64,000 nt of DNA, from contig DASYEQ010000015.1 of the NCBI GenBank assembly GCA_036498945.1, positions 1 to 64,000 on the forward strand. Reading direction: 5' to 3'. How positions within the stretch are numbered: position 1 is the stretch's first letter; each line of letters starts with the position of its first letter. The position numbers and the translations under genes are program-made. Shown in pieces: positions 25,366 through 33,997 of this stretch. The stretch comes from JAQGMJ01 sp036498945 (GTDB taxonomy: Bacteria > Pseudomonadota > Gammaproteobacteria > Burkholderiales > JAEUOS01). The notes below the pieces were generated by a model that saw only the letters and a program-made list of their open reading frames with translations, searched no databases and was not told the origin of the DNA.

Positions 25366-25965
25366 ATGCAGGATGACGACGAGCGCATGCTGCGTTTTCA
25401 TGTCTTGTACTCGGGCCTGCTCAAGCAGCCGCTGGACCGCGAGGAATTCGACGCCGACGATCTTTATGCCTTCCAGGCCCTGGAGCGCGCCATGCGCTGC
25501 GAAAACCAGGAATTGCGCAACCTCGCCGCGCACCTGCAGGCGCAGCGCCAGGCGGCGATGGAGAGCATCACCCTCAAGGCCAAGGATGGGCTCGATACCA
25601 CGCGCCGGCTCAATACCGTGGCGGCACCGACGCCGCGCGAAGCGGCCGAAACGGTACATGTCGCGCGCCCCGTGCTGCCGCAGCAGCCGGCACCGCCGCA
25701 GGGTGAGCGCCGCCTGGGCGCGCCGCGCCTGAGCCCGCAGGAGGCCACCCGCATCACCACCCTGGAGCGCCTGTACCGCCTCGAGTTCGGCCGGCCGCTC
25801 AACGTCGCCCGCTTTGCCGTGGATGACAGCTACGGGCGTGACGTGCTCAAGGAAGCGCTTGCCGCCAGCAACCAGGACCTGGTGGTCTTGGCGCGCCATT
25901 ACGTCGACGAAAACGGCAAGCCGCGCCGGCACCGGCGCGGAGAGCAGCAGCTGGCCGCGCAGTAA
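25366..25965 (+). CDS. Unknown protein made of two diverged copies of a 47-residue repeat
   Basis: I do not recognise this 199-residue protein. It contains an internal duplication. Residues 11-57 and 133-179 align without gaps with 16 identities of 47, sharing LY, PL, an F before DD, DDxY, and NQ-x-L-x-x-LA-x-H. A linker of about 75 residues, rich in Pro, Ala and charged residues, joins the copies. Each copy is predicted to be helical. No signal peptide or membrane segment is visible. Two in-frame ATGs exist at 25357 and 25366; the second is better spaced (9 nt) from the ggggag ribosome site. It is divergent from the GGDEF/EAL gene, which may hint at a signalling link. Confidence 0.8.
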   Translation: MQDDDERMLRFHVLYSGLLKQPLDREEFDADDLYAFQALERAMRCENQELRNLAAHLQAQRQAAMESITLKAKDGLDTTRRLNTVAAPTPREAAETVHVARPVLPQQPAPPQGERRLGAPRLSPQEATRITTLERLYRLEFGRPLNVARFAVDDSYGRDVLKEALAASNQDLVVLARHYVDENGKPRRHRRGEQQLAAQ

Positions 25966-26280
25966 TGCACGAGATTGCGGCGGCATGCCGGCCGCCTGCC
26001 ACCCATAACGGGGAGCGGTTCGGAAAAAATGATCCGAACGGCTGCGGAACGCCAGACAAGACTTCATAAAAAGCATAAAATGCCAGCCGCAAGCCTTTGA
26101 CTTGCCTATAATAATCTGCCACTCAAAACCCCGCAAGCGTTTCCCGGACCTTTACGTGCACAGCGCCGTGAAGGGTAACGTAGACACGCCTATATAACAC
26201 CCGGCATAAATGACAGTGTTCCCCCCTGATCGCGCCCGGTCGCCCAAGGTGGCGGCTTTTTTGCTATAAGCCGTCTGCAC
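25966..26280 (+). promoter_or_regulatory. Leader region of the second liv operon
   Basis: A 315-bp gap with no gene. It holds a 7-bp stem-loop (GTTCGGA/TCCGAAC, 26018-26039), a TATAAT at 26107-26112 with no clear -35, a second AT-rich patch (tatataa) near 26191, and a terminator at 26239-26262 just before livH. No recognisable riboswitch was identified. The livH ATG lacks a visible ribosome site. Confidence 0.5.
26239..26262 (+). terminator. Terminator/attenuator 18 bp before livH (set B)
   Basis: The stem gtcgcc/ggcggc (one G-U pair) with a 6-nt loop is followed directly by six T residues. It lies between the candidate promoter and the livH start. It therefore either ends an upstream transcript or attenuates the liv operon. 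Confidence 0.6.
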
Positions 26281-27204
26281 ATGGACATTCTTCTGCAGCA
26301 GATCATCAACGGCCTGATCCAGGGCAGCCTCTATGCTGTCGTGGCCCTTGGGTACACCATGGTCTACGGTGTCCTGGAACTGATCAACTTCGCCCACGGC
26401 GACATCGTGATGGTGGGGGCGCTGGTGACCTACACGGTGTTTTCCTTCGCCTCCGCCCACGGCCTGGGCGCGGGGCCGGCGCTGGCGCTGGCGGTAATCG
26501 CCGCGATTGCGGTATGCGCGCCGCTGGGCCTGCTGATCGAGCGCGTCGCCTACCGGCCGCTGCGGCGCGCCCAGCGCCTGGCGCCCCTGATCACCGCCAT
26601 CGGTGTTTCCATCCTGGTCGAATATGCCGCCGCCCTGATCTGGAGCAAGCAATACCTTTCACTGCCGGAACTGGTGAAGCCCACCGAGTTCCAGATCGGC
26701 GGCGCCACCACCTCGGACCTGCAAGTAGCCATCGTACTGATCTCGGTGGCGATGATGGCGGGCCTGTTGTGGCTGATCAAGTACACGCGCATCGGCAAGG
26801 CCATGCGCGCCACCGCGCAAAGCCACGACCTGGCCGGCCTGATGGGGGTCAACGTCGACCAGGTGATCGCCTTCACCTTCGTGCTGGGCTCGGCACTGGG
26901 CGCGGTGGCGGGCGTGATGCAGATTCTTTACTACGGCATCGGGCACTACCTGATGGGCTTCATGCTGGGCCTGAAGGCCTTCACGGCGGCGGTGCTGGGC
27001 GGCATCGGCAACGTACAGGGCGCGATGCTGGGCGGCCTCCTGCTCGGGTTGATCGAAAGCCTGGCTTCGGGCTATATCGGGGATCTGACCGGGGGCGTTT
27101 TGGGCAGCAACTATCGTGACGTCTTCGCCTTCCTCGTACTTGTTCTGGTGCTGGTGCTGCGCCCGTCCGGCCTGATGGGGCAAAAGACGGGAGACCGCGC
27201 TTGA
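26281..27204 (+). CDS. livH: Branched-chain-type ABC transporter permease LivH (set B)
   Basis: A 307-residue permease beginning MDILLQQIINGLIQGSLYAVVALGYTMVYG, here split over the first helix, the canonical LivH start. NFAHGDIVMVGALV and the ATPase-contact loop RATAQSHDLAGLMGVNVD are intact. The C-terminus ends LRPSGLMGQKTGDRA. There is no visible Shine-Dalgarno sequence upstream of the ATG; a terminator-like hairpin lies there instead. It starts an H-M-G-F operon that continues to a LysR regulator. Confidence 0.93.
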   Translation: MDILLQQIINGLIQGSLYAVVALGYTMVYGVLELINFAHGDIVMVGALVTYTVFSFASAHGLGAGPALALAVIAAIAVCAPLGLLIERVAYRPLRRAQRLAPLITAIGVSILVEYAAALIWSKQYLSLPELVKPTEFQIGGATTSDLQVAIVLISVAMMAGLLWLIKYTRIGKAMRATAQSHDLAGLMGVNVDQVIAFTFVLGSALGAVAGVMQILYYGIGHYLMGFMLGLKAFTAAVLGGIGNVQGAMLGGLLLGLIESLASGYIGDLTGGVLGSNYRDVFAFLVLVLVLVLRPSGLMGQKTGDRA

Positions 27205-28268
27205 AATTGCGCATGCCCGCCAGCTGGGCCGGGAAACTGGCGGTGTTCGCCGTTCTCGCCGCGTTGCTGGTGGTCCTGCCTTTCGTCACTGAGTCCCTGG
27301 TGGGACGCTCCTGGGTACGGGTGATCGACGGCGCCCTGCTGTTCTCGATGCTGGCCATCGGCCTGAACGTGGTGGTGGGCTACGCCGGCCTGCTGGACCT
27401 CGGCTTCATCGCCTTTTTCGGCATCGGCGCCTATACCTACGCCCTGCTCGCCTCGCCGCAATTCGGGTTGCATTGGCCAGTCTGGGTGCTGATGCCCCTG
27501 GGCGCGATGGTGGCCGGCCTGTTCGGCGTGATCCTCGGCGCCCCCACGCTGCGCCTGCGCGGCGACTACCTGGCGATCGTGACTTTAGGCTTCGGCGAGA
27601 TCATCCGCATTTTCATGGTCAACCTGAACCGCCCGTTCAACCTCACCAACGGCCCGCAGGGCATCACCCTGATCGACCCGATCCGCCTCGGCGGCTTCGA
27701 CCTCTCCAAGACCGTCAACGTGCTCGGCGTGCAGGTGGCGGCGGTGCACAGCTATTACTTCCTGTTCCTGCTGTGCGTGATCGCCTCGATGATTCTCTCC
27801 AGCCGGCTGGAGAATTCGCGCATCGGCCGCGCCTGGATCGCCATCCGCGAGGATGAAATCGCCGCCAAGGCAATGGGCATCAACACGCGCAACATCAAGC
27901 TGCTCGCCTTTGCCATGGGCGCCTCCTTCGGCGGTGTCTCCGGCACGCTGTTCGCCTCCTTCCAGGGTTTCGTCAGCCCGGAAAGCTTCAAGCTGATGGA
28001 TTCGATCATGGTCGTCTGCATGGTGGTGCTGGGCGGGATGGGGCATGTGCCCGGGGTGGTGCTGGGCGCCATCCTGCTGACCGCCCTGCCCGAGGGGCTG
28101 CGCTATGTGCAGCCGCTGCAGATGAACCTGTTCGGCAAGGTATACATCGACCCTGCCGACCTGCGCATGCTGCTGTTCGGCCTGGCATTGGTGCTGATGA
28201 TGCGCTTCCGCCCGCAGGGTCTGTGGCCTTCGGCGCGGCGCGAGCATGAATTGAAGGGCGAGGCATGA
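27201..28268 (+). CDS. livM: Branched-chain-type ABC transporter permease LivM (set B)
   Basis: A 355-residue permease. GLNVVVGYAGLLDLGFIAFFGIGAY and the contact loop AIREDEIAAKAMGINTRNIK, each split over neighbouring helices, are typical of LivM. The first possible start is a TTG at 27201 that overlaps the livH stop (TTGA) and follows a gggaga site. An in-frame ATG lies four codons later at 27213. The C-terminus MRFRPQGLWPSARREHE is standard. It pairs with LivH in the membrane. Confidence 0.93.
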   Translation: MKLRMPASWAGKLAVFAVLAALLVVLPFVTESLVGRSWVRVIDGALLFSMLAIGLNVVVGYAGLLDLGFIAFFGIGAYTYALLASPQFGLHWPVWVLMPLGAMVAGLFGVILGAPTLRLRGDYLAIVTLGFGEIIRIFMVNLNRPFNLTNGPQGITLIDPIRLGGFDLSKTVNVLGVQVAAVHSYYFLFLLCVIASMILSSRLENSRIGRAWIAIREDEIAAKAMGINTRNIKLLAFAMGASFGGVSGTLFASFQGFVSPESFKLMDSIMVVCMVVLGGMGHVPGVVLGAILLTALPEGLRYVQPLQMNLFGKVYIDPADLRMLLFGLALVLMMRFRPQGLWPSARREHELKGEA

Positions 28269-29044
28269 GCGCGCTCTTGCACGCGCAGGGCGTGGTGAAG
28301 CGCTTCGGCGGCCTGACCGCGCTCTCGGATGTTTCGCTCGACGTCAATCGCGGCGAGATCTTCGGCCTGATCGGCCCCAACGGCGCCGGTAAGACGACGT
28401 TTTTCAACGTGCTCACCGGCCTTTACGCCGCTGACGAGGGCGAGGTGACTTTCGACGGCGGCAGGCTGTCGGCCGCGCCGCACCAGGCTGCGGCCGCCGG
28501 CATCTCACGGACCTTCCAGAACATCCGCCTGTTCGCCAACATGAGCGCGCTGGAAAACGTGATGGTCGGGCGCCACGTGCGTACCCGCGCCGGGGTCTGG
28601 GGTGCGGTGCTTCGTACCAAGGCTGCGCGCGCCGAAGAAGCCGCCATCCGCAAGCGCGCCGCTGAATTGCTGGAATACACCGGGCTTGCCCGCCGCATGC
28701 ACGAGACCGCCGCCCACCTTGCCTACGGCGAACAGCGCCGCCTGGAAATCGCCCGGGCGCTGGCCACCGATCCCAAGCTGCTGGCGCTGGACGAACCCGC
28801 CGCCGGCATGAATGCCACCGAGACTGCCGGCCTGAAGCAACTGATCGAACGCATCCGCGCCGACGGCGTGACGGTGCTGTTGATCGAGCACGACGTCAAG
28901 CTGGTGATGGGCCTGTGCGACCGCGTTGCAGTACTCGACTACGGCCAGAAAATCGCCGACGGCGCGCCGGCGCAGGTGCAAAAAGATGCGGCGGTGATCA
29001 AGGCCTACCTGGGCGGCGGCGCAGAGGCAGCCCATGCTCCTTGA
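28265..29044 (+). CDS. livG: Branched-chain-type ABC transporter ATP-binding protein LivG (set B)
   Basis: A 259-residue ABC ATPase. Walker A is GPNGAGKTTFFNVL, the signature is LAYGEQRRLEIARAL, and Walker B is LLALDEPAAGMNATE, the LivG-typical variant. The H-loop is VLLIEHDVKLVMGLCD. Its ATG overlaps the livM stop (ATGA), and its last 11 bp overlap livF. Confidence 0.95.
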   Translation: MSALLHAQGVVKRFGGLTALSDVSLDVNRGEIFGLIGPNGAGKTTFFNVLTGLYAADEGEVTFDGGRLSAAPHQAAAAGISRTFQNIRLFANMSALENVMVGRHVRTRAGVWGAVLRTKAARAEEAAIRKRAAELLEYTGLARRMHETAAHLAYGEQRRLEIARALATDPKLLALDEPAAGMNATETAGLKQLIERIRADGVTVLLIEHDVKLVMGLCDRVAVLDYGQKIADGAPAQVQKDAAVIKAYLGGGAEAAHAP

Positions 29045-29738
29045 AGCCTCCGGCCTCGCCGTCGCTTATGGCGGCATCCGCGCCGTCAAGGGAATCGACC
29101 TGGCGGTAGACAGCGGCGAACTGGTGGCCCTGATCGGCGCCAACGGCGCCGGCAAGACCACCACCCTGAAGGCGCTCGCCGGCATGCTGCCCTGGAGCGG
29201 CGGCGCCGGCAGCTTCGACGGCAAGCCGCTGCACAGCCTGCCGCTGCACCAGCGCGTGCGCCAGGGCCTGGTGCTGGTGCCGGAAGGCCGCGGCGTATTC
29301 GCCCGCCTGAGCATCGCCGAAAACCTCGACATGGGCGCCTACGCGCGCAAGGACGGCGACATCAATGCCGATATCGAGCGCATGTACAGCCTGTTCCCGC
29401 GCCTGAAAGACCGGCGCACGCAACTGGCTGGCACCCTTTCCGGCGGCGAGCAGCAGATGCTGGCGATGGCCCGCGCCCTGATGGCACGCCCGCGTCTCTT
29501 GATGCTCGATGAACCCAGCATGGGCCTGGCGCCGATGGTGGTGGAACTGATCTTCAAGACCATCCGTGACGTATCGCAGCAAGGCGTCACCATCCTGCTG
29601 GTGGAACAGAACGCGCGCCTGGCGCTGACCGTGAGCCAGCGCGCCTATGTGATGGAAAGCGGACTGGTAACTCTCGCCGGCAAGGCTTCCGAGTTGCTGA
29701 ACGACGAGAAGGTGCGCGCCGCGTACCTGGGTGAATAA
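29034..29738 (+). CDS. livF: Branched-chain-type ABC transporter ATP-binding protein LivF (set B)
   Basis: A 234-residue ABC ATPase with Walker A GANGAGKTTTLKAL, signature LSGGEQQMLAMARAL and Walker B LLMLDEPSMGLAPMVV. The overlap with livG indicates translational coupling. A LysR-type regulator gene begins 16 bp after its stop. As in set A, no periplasmic binding protein is encoded nearby, so the substrate is unclear. Confidence 0.95.
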   Translation: MLLEASGLAVAYGGIRAVKGIDLAVDSGELVALIGANGAGKTTTLKALAGMLPWSGGAGSFDGKPLHSLPLHQRVRQGLVLVPEGRGVFARLSIAENLDMGAYARKDGDINADIERMYSLFPRLKDRRTQLAGTLSGGEQQMLAMARALMARPRLLMLDEPSMGLAPMVVELIFKTIRDVSQQGVTILLVEQNARLALTVSQRAYVMESGLVTLAGKASELLNDEKVRAAYLGE

Positions 29739-29754
29739 AGGTGCGCGCCCGGCC

Positions 29755-30645
29755 ATGAATCTCTCGCGCATCGACCTGGTTTCCCTGCGCCTGTTCGTCA
29801 CGGTAGCCAGCACCGGCAGCATCTCCAAAGGCGCCGCGCGTTCACACCTGGCGCTGGCGGCGGCGAGCAAGCGCATTGCCGAACTGGAAGACGCGGCGCA
29901 GGCGCGCCTGTTTTACCGCCACCCCAAGGGCGTGGAACTGACGCCAGCTGGCCATGCCATGCTGCATCACGCGCAATCGCTGCTGGTGGGGCTGGAGCGC
30001 ATGGCGGGCGAGCTGGCGGACTTTGCCGGCGGCGTACGCGGCCACGTGCGCATCTGGGCCAACACTTCGGTGGTGACGCAGTTTCTGCCCGAGCAACTGG
30101 CTGAATTTTCCGCCGCTCACCCGCACATCAAGATCGACCTTGAAGAGCAGATGAGCAACGACACGGTGCGCGCGCTGATCGAGGGCCGGGCCGACGTCGG
30201 CATCTTCGCGGGTAACGTCCCTGCGCATGGCCTGGAAACCCGGGTCTACCAGCAGGACAACCTGGTGCTGATCACGCCGAAAAAGCATCCCCTGGCGCGG
30301 CGCAAGTCGGTGGCTTTCGATGACGCGCGTACCTACGACTTCGTCGGCCTGCACCAGACCGCCTCCATCGCTGCACTGCTGGCCGAGGCCAGCGCCGCTG
30401 GGGCGCCGATGCGCACGCGCGTGCAGGTGAAAAGCTTCGACGCCATGTGCCGCATGATCGCCGTGGGTCTTGGCGTGGGCGTGCTGCCGGCAGCGGCGGC
30501 GGCGCCGCACATGCGCTCGATGGGCCTTACCAGCATTCCGCTCACCGACACCTGGGCGCGGCGCAAGCTGCTGCTGGGCGTGCGCTCGGTCGCGGCCTTG
30601 TCGGCGCCGGCGCGCGCGCTGTTCGACGCCCTGCTCGAACGCTGA
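29755..30645 (+). CDS. LysR family transcriptional regulator
   Basis: A 296-residue LysR-type regulator. The winged helix-turn-helix spans residues 1-60 (LRLFVTVASTGSISKGAARSHLALAAASKRIAELE, split over two helices). The effector domain begins near residue 90 (VRIWANTSVVTQFLPEQL). The open frame allows a GTG start at 29731, but the ATG at 29755 gives the family N-terminus. Unusually for LysR genes it lies downstream of and in the same direction as the liv genes, and upstream of the CoA-transferase and lyase. It may sense an intermediate handled by this module. Confidence 0.92.
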   Translation: MNLSRIDLVSLRLFVTVASTGSISKGAARSHLALAAASKRIAELEDAAQARLFYRHPKGVELTPAGHAMLHHAQSLLVGLERMAGELADFAGGVRGHVRIWANTSVVTQFLPEQLAEFSAAHPHIKIDLEEQMSNDTVRALIEGRADVGIFAGNVPAHGLETRVYQQDNLVLITPKKHPLARRKSVAFDDARTYDFVGLHQTASIAALLAEASAAGAPMRTRVQVKSFDAMCRMIAVGLGVGVLPAAAAAPHMRSMGLTSIPLTDTWARRKLLLGVRSVAALSAPARALFDALLER

Positions 30646-30651
30646 GGCCTG

Positions 30652-30672
30652 CCCTTCGCGGATCGCGAAGGG
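30652..30672. other. Stem-loop after the LysR gene
   Basis: A perfect 9-bp stem (cccttcgcg/cgcgaaggg) with a 3-nt loop begins 7 bp after the LysR stop. There is no T-run, so it is more likely an RNA-stabilising or processing hairpin than a full terminator. Confidence 0.4.
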
Positions 30673-30727
30673 GCGCTTCACCAATGACGCATTTTCGTCG
30701 TCCGCAGTGGCGGGCATCCTGCGCACC

Positions 30728-31948
30728 ATGCAGGAAACCGCCTCTTCATCCGCCTCCCCGCTCCCCCTGGCTGGGCTCAAGGTACTCGAACTCGGGCAAC
30801 TGATCGCCGGCCCCTTCGCCGCGCGCACCCTGGCCGACTTCGGCGCCGAAGTCATCAAAATCGAGCCGCCCGGCGCCGGCGACCCGTTGCGCAAATGGCG
30901 CATGCTGCGCGACGGCACCTCCGCGTGGTGGCACGCGCAGTCGCGCAACAAGCAGTCGGTGGCGCTCGACCTGCGCAAGCCCGAGGGCCAGGCGCTGGCG
31001 CGCGAACTGGCGCTGGCGGCCGACGTGCTGATCGAGAATTTCCGCCCCGGCACTCTCGAGGGCTGGGGCATGGGCTACGAGGAATTGTCGCGCGACAAGC
31101 CGGGCCTGATCATGCTGCGCATCTCCGGCTACGGCCAGAGCGGTCCCTATCGCGACCGCCCGGGCTTCGGCGTCATCGGCGAAGCGATGGGCGGCCTGCG
31201 GCACCTTACCGGCGAGCCGGGGCGCGTGCCGGTACGCGTCGGCGTTTCCATCGGCGACACGCTGGCGGGCCTGCATGGCGTGATCGGCGTGCTCACCGCC
31301 CTGCACCACCGCCAGGCCAATGGCGGCCGCGGCCAGGTGGTGGACGTAGCGCTGTACGAATCGGTGTTCAACGTGATGGAGTCGCTGATTCCCGAATACA
31401 GCGCCTTCGGTGCCGTGCGTGAAGCCGCCGGCAGCGCCCTGCCCGGCATCGCGCCCTCCAACGCCTATCGCTGCGCCGATGGCGGCTACGCGCTGATCGC
31501 CGGCAACGGCGACAGCATCTTCAAGCGCCTGATGCGCCTGATCGGACGCAACGATCTCGGCGACGATCCCGCGCTGGCGCAAAACGACGGGCGTGTCGCC
31601 CACGTCGATAAAATCGATATCGCCATCGGCATCTGGACGTCCACCCTGCCGTTGGACGAGGTGTTGAAGCAGCTCGACGAGGCCAAGGTACCGGCCGGCC
31701 GCGTCTACACCGCCGCCGACATCGCGCACGATCCGCACTACGCAGCGCGCGGCATGATCCAGCGCCAGCAGACCTTCGACGGCCACGAACTCGACGTGCC
31801 CGGCATCGTGCCCAAGCTCTCCGCCACCCCCGGGCGCATCGCCACGCGCGCGCCCACGCTGGGCGAGCAAACCGAAAGCGCGCTCGCCGCCATCGGCGTC
31901 GACGCCGCGCGCGCCGCGCAACTGCGCGCCGCAGGAGTCATCGCATGA
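30728..31948 (+). CDS. CaiB/BaiF family III CoA-transferase
   Basis: A 406-residue family III CoA-transferase. GLKVLELGQLIAGPFAARTLADFGAEVIKIE, split across the first Rossmann strand and helix, is the classic start. Asp177 in SIGDTLAGLHGVIGVL is the catalytic aspartate. The C-terminus has the usual APTLGEQT block. The ATG at 30728 was chosen because the family N-terminus begins there. Its stop overlaps the lyase start (ATGA). CoA-transferases next to HMG-CoA-lyase-like enzymes commonly activate a 3-hydroxy acid, such as citramalate, before C-C cleavage. Which acid is used here is an inference only. Confidence 0.92.
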   Translation: MQETASSSASPLPLAGLKVLELGQLIAGPFAARTLADFGAEVIKIEPPGAGDPLRKWRMLRDGTSAWWHAQSRNKQSVALDLRKPEGQALARELALAADVLIENFRPGTLEGWGMGYEELSRDKPGLIMLRISGYGQSGPYRDRPGFGVIGEAMGGLRHLTGEPGRVPVRVGVSIGDTLAGLHGVIGVLTALHHRQANGGRGQVVDVALYESVFNVMESLIPEYSAFGAVREAAGSALPGIAPSNAYRCADGGYALIAGNGDSIFKRLMRLIGRNDLGDDPALAQNDGRVAHVDKIDIAIGIWTSTLPLDEVLKQLDEAKVPAGRVYTAADIAHDPHYAARGMIQRQQTFDGHELDVPGIVPKLSATPGRIATRAPTLGEQTESALAAIGVDAARAAQLRAAGVIA

Positions 31949-32913
31949 ACCCCCAGCACCGCCGCATCTACATGCAGGAAGTCGCCACCCGCGACGGCTT
32001 CCAGATTGAGCCGGCTTTCATTCCCACCGACGACAAGATCGCGCTGATCGACGCGCTTTCGCAAGCCGGCTACGCCAAGATCGAGGTCACCTCCTTCACC
32101 TCGGCCGCCGCGATTCCGGCGCTGCGCGATGCCGACGAGGTGATGCAGCGCATTACGCGCGTTCCCGGCGTCGTCTACACCGTGCTGGTGCCGAATGCGC
32201 GCGGCGCGGAGCGGGCGATGGCGGCGCACGCCGACGAATTCAACCTCGTCATGTCGGTGAGCGAGACGCACAACCTCTCCAACCTGCGCATGACGCGCGA
32301 GCAGTCCTTCCGCGGCCTGGCGCAGGTGATCGAAGCCACGCGCGGCACCAGCGTGGCGATCAACGTCTCGCTTTCCACCAGCTTCGGCTGTCCGATGGAA
32401 GGCACGGTGGCATACAGCGAAGTGCTGCGCTGGGCGGCACGTTTTGCCGATCTTGACGTGCGCGGCATCACCCTGTGCGACACCACCGGCATGGCGCACC
32501 CTGGCGCGGCGCACGACCTCACTGCCAGCTTCAAGGCGCGCTTTCCGCATCTCGAACTCACCCTGCATTTTCATAACACCCGCGGCATGGGCGGAGCCAA
32601 CGTGCTGACCGCGATCGAGGCCGGCGCCGACCGCTTCGACGCCTCGCTCGGCGGCCTCGGCGGCTGCCCCTATGCACCCGGCGCCACCGGCAACATCTGC
32701 ACCGAAGATACCGCGCACATGCTCGATGCCGTCGGCTACGACACCGGCCTGAACCTGGACCGGGTGATTGCCGCGGCGCGCCGCCTGCCCGCGATGCTCG
32801 GCCACGACATTGCCGGCCAGGTGGCCAAGGCCGGGCTGATCACAGAGCGTCATCAACCGCCTACCGATTTCGAAGCCATCCGCGAGCGCGCCCTGGCGCG
32901 CGATGCCCGTTAA
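31945..32913 (+). CDS. HMG-CoA lyase-like enzyme (3-hydroxy-acyl-CoA aldol lyase)
   Basis: A 322-residue TIM-barrel lyase of the HMG-CoA lyase family. Arg16-Asp17 in EVATRDGFQIE, the metal ligands His208 and His210 in HFHNTRG, and Cys241 in the signature GLGGCPYAPGATGN are all present. The HMG-CoA reaction gives acetyl-CoA and acetoacetate; close relatives cleave citramalyl-CoA. It is translationally coupled to the CoA-transferase, which could supply the CoA ester. It is followed by a Bug binding protein 51 bp downstream. Confidence 0.92.
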   Translation: MNPQHRRIYMQEVATRDGFQIEPAFIPTDDKIALIDALSQAGYAKIEVTSFTSAAAIPALRDADEVMQRITRVPGVVYTVLVPNARGAERAMAAHADEFNLVMSVSETHNLSNLRMTREQSFRGLAQVIEATRGTSVAINVSLSTSFGCPMEGTVAYSEVLRWAARFADLDVRGITLCDTTGMAHPGAAHDLTASFKARFPHLELTLHFHNTRGMGGANVLTAIEAGADRFDASLGGLGGCPYAPGATGNICTEDTAHMLDAVGYDTGLNLDRVIAAARRLPAMLGHDIAGQVAKAGLITERHQPPTDFEAIRERALARDAR

Positions 32914-32964
32914 CGTTTTCTTTCCCGGCCCTTCGGCCATACGACCAAAAAACAGGAGACTGTC

Positions 32965-33933
32965 GTGAACCTCAAGCCCCTCTGCGGCCTGCTCGCCGCT
33001 TTTGCTTTCGCCCATCCCGCCTTCGCGGCCGACGCGTATCCCTCGCACCCGATCACCATGATCGTGCCGACCGCGCCCGGCGGCACCACCGACATCGCCG
33101 CGCGCCTGGTCGGGGACCCGCTCGCCAAGGCGCTCGGCCAGGCCATCGTGATCGACAACCGCCCGGGCGCGGCCGGCAACATCGGCACCCAGCTGGTGGC
33201 GCGCGCGAAGAACGACGGCTATACCCTGCTGATGCAGTATTCTGGCTATCACGTCGGCAACCCGGCGCTGTTCTCGCACTTGCCGTGGCACCCAATCAAT
33301 GACTTCGCGCCGGTCGCCGACGTGATCTCGGCGCCGCAAGTGGTGGCCGTTCCCGCCACCCTGCCGGTGAAAACCCTGAAGGACCTGGTGGGACTGGCGA
33401 AGACCCGCAAGGACAAGCTCAACTATGCCTCTTCCGGCAACGGCTCGATCCAGCACATTGCTGGTGAAATGCTGGCGCAGATCGCCGGTGCACCCATGGT
33501 CCATGTACCGTACAAGGGCACCGGCCCGGCGATGACCGATCTTCTCGCCGGCACGGTGGACATGTTCATCACCACCCCGCCGCCGCTGGTGGGCTACATC
33601 AACAACGGCAAGCTGAAGGGCCTGGCGGTGACCGGGCGCAAGCGCCTGGATTCGCTGCCCAGCGTGCCGACTTCGGCGGAAGCCGGCTATCCCTCGTTCC
33701 AGGTCGAGTCGTGGTTCGGTGTGCTGGCGCCTGCGGGCACGCCGCCGGAGATCGTCAATCGCCTGTCGTCGGAGATCAAGAAGATCGTCGAGTCGGACAG
33801 CTTCCGCAAGAAGGCGATTGAGCAAGGCGCCGAATCGACCTACATGAACCCGCCTGAATTCACCCAGTACATCAAGACCGAACTGGTGAAGTGGGACAAG
33901 GTGATCAAGGCCGCGCACATCTCGCTGGACTGA
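32965..33933 (+). CDS. Bug-family tripartite tricarboxylate transporter receptor
   Basis: A 322-residue periplasmic solute-binding protein of the Bug/TctC family. The signal peptide spans residues 1-21 (ending AFA-A). The motif IVPTAPGGTTDIAARLV is the conserved ligand loop, and the IVIDNRPGAAGNIGT block follows. It starts with GTG after an AGGAG site. The TctA and TctB membrane partners are not nearby, so it is an orphan receptor, as is common in betaproteobacteria. Its position after the CoA-transferase and lyase suggests it binds the carboxylate they metabolise. Confidence 0.94.
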   Translation: MNLKPLCGLLAAFAFAHPAFAADAYPSHPITMIVPTAPGGTTDIAARLVGDPLAKALGQAIVIDNRPGAAGNIGTQLVARAKNDGYTLLMQYSGYHVGNPALFSHLPWHPINDFAPVADVISAPQVVAVPATLPVKTLKDLVGLAKTRKDKLNYASSGNGSIQHIAGEMLAQIAGAPMVHVPYKGTGPAMTDLLAGTVDMFITTPPPLVGYINNGKLKGLAVTGRKRLDSLPSVPTSAEAGYPSFQVESWFGVLAPAGTPPEIVNRLSSEIKKIVESDSFRKKAIEQGAESTYMNPPEFTQYIKTELVKWDKVIKAAHISLD

Positions 33934-33967
33934 CGCCGCCGGACTGCCCTCGGGCGACTCTCCGCGA

Positions 33968-33997
33968 AAACGCCGCCCCTCAACCCGGGCGGCGTTT
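33968..33997. terminator. Bidirectional hairpin between convergent Bug and MaoC genes
   Basis: An 11-bp stem (aaacgccgccc/gggcggcgttt) with an 8-nt loop. It overlaps the last codons of the MaoC gene. The A and T ends of the stem give a short U-tract in either direction. Confidence 0.65.

Noticed and set aside
25966..26280. A riboswitch in the leader of liv set B
   Set aside because: Only a simple stem-loop and a terminator are visible. No conserved aptamer pattern that I can name is present, so it was kept as an unclassified leader.
30470..30727. N-terminal extension of the CoA-transferase into the LysR gene
   Set aside because: The extra 86 residues overlap the LysR coding region in another frame, and the CaiB fold starts after the ATG at 30728.
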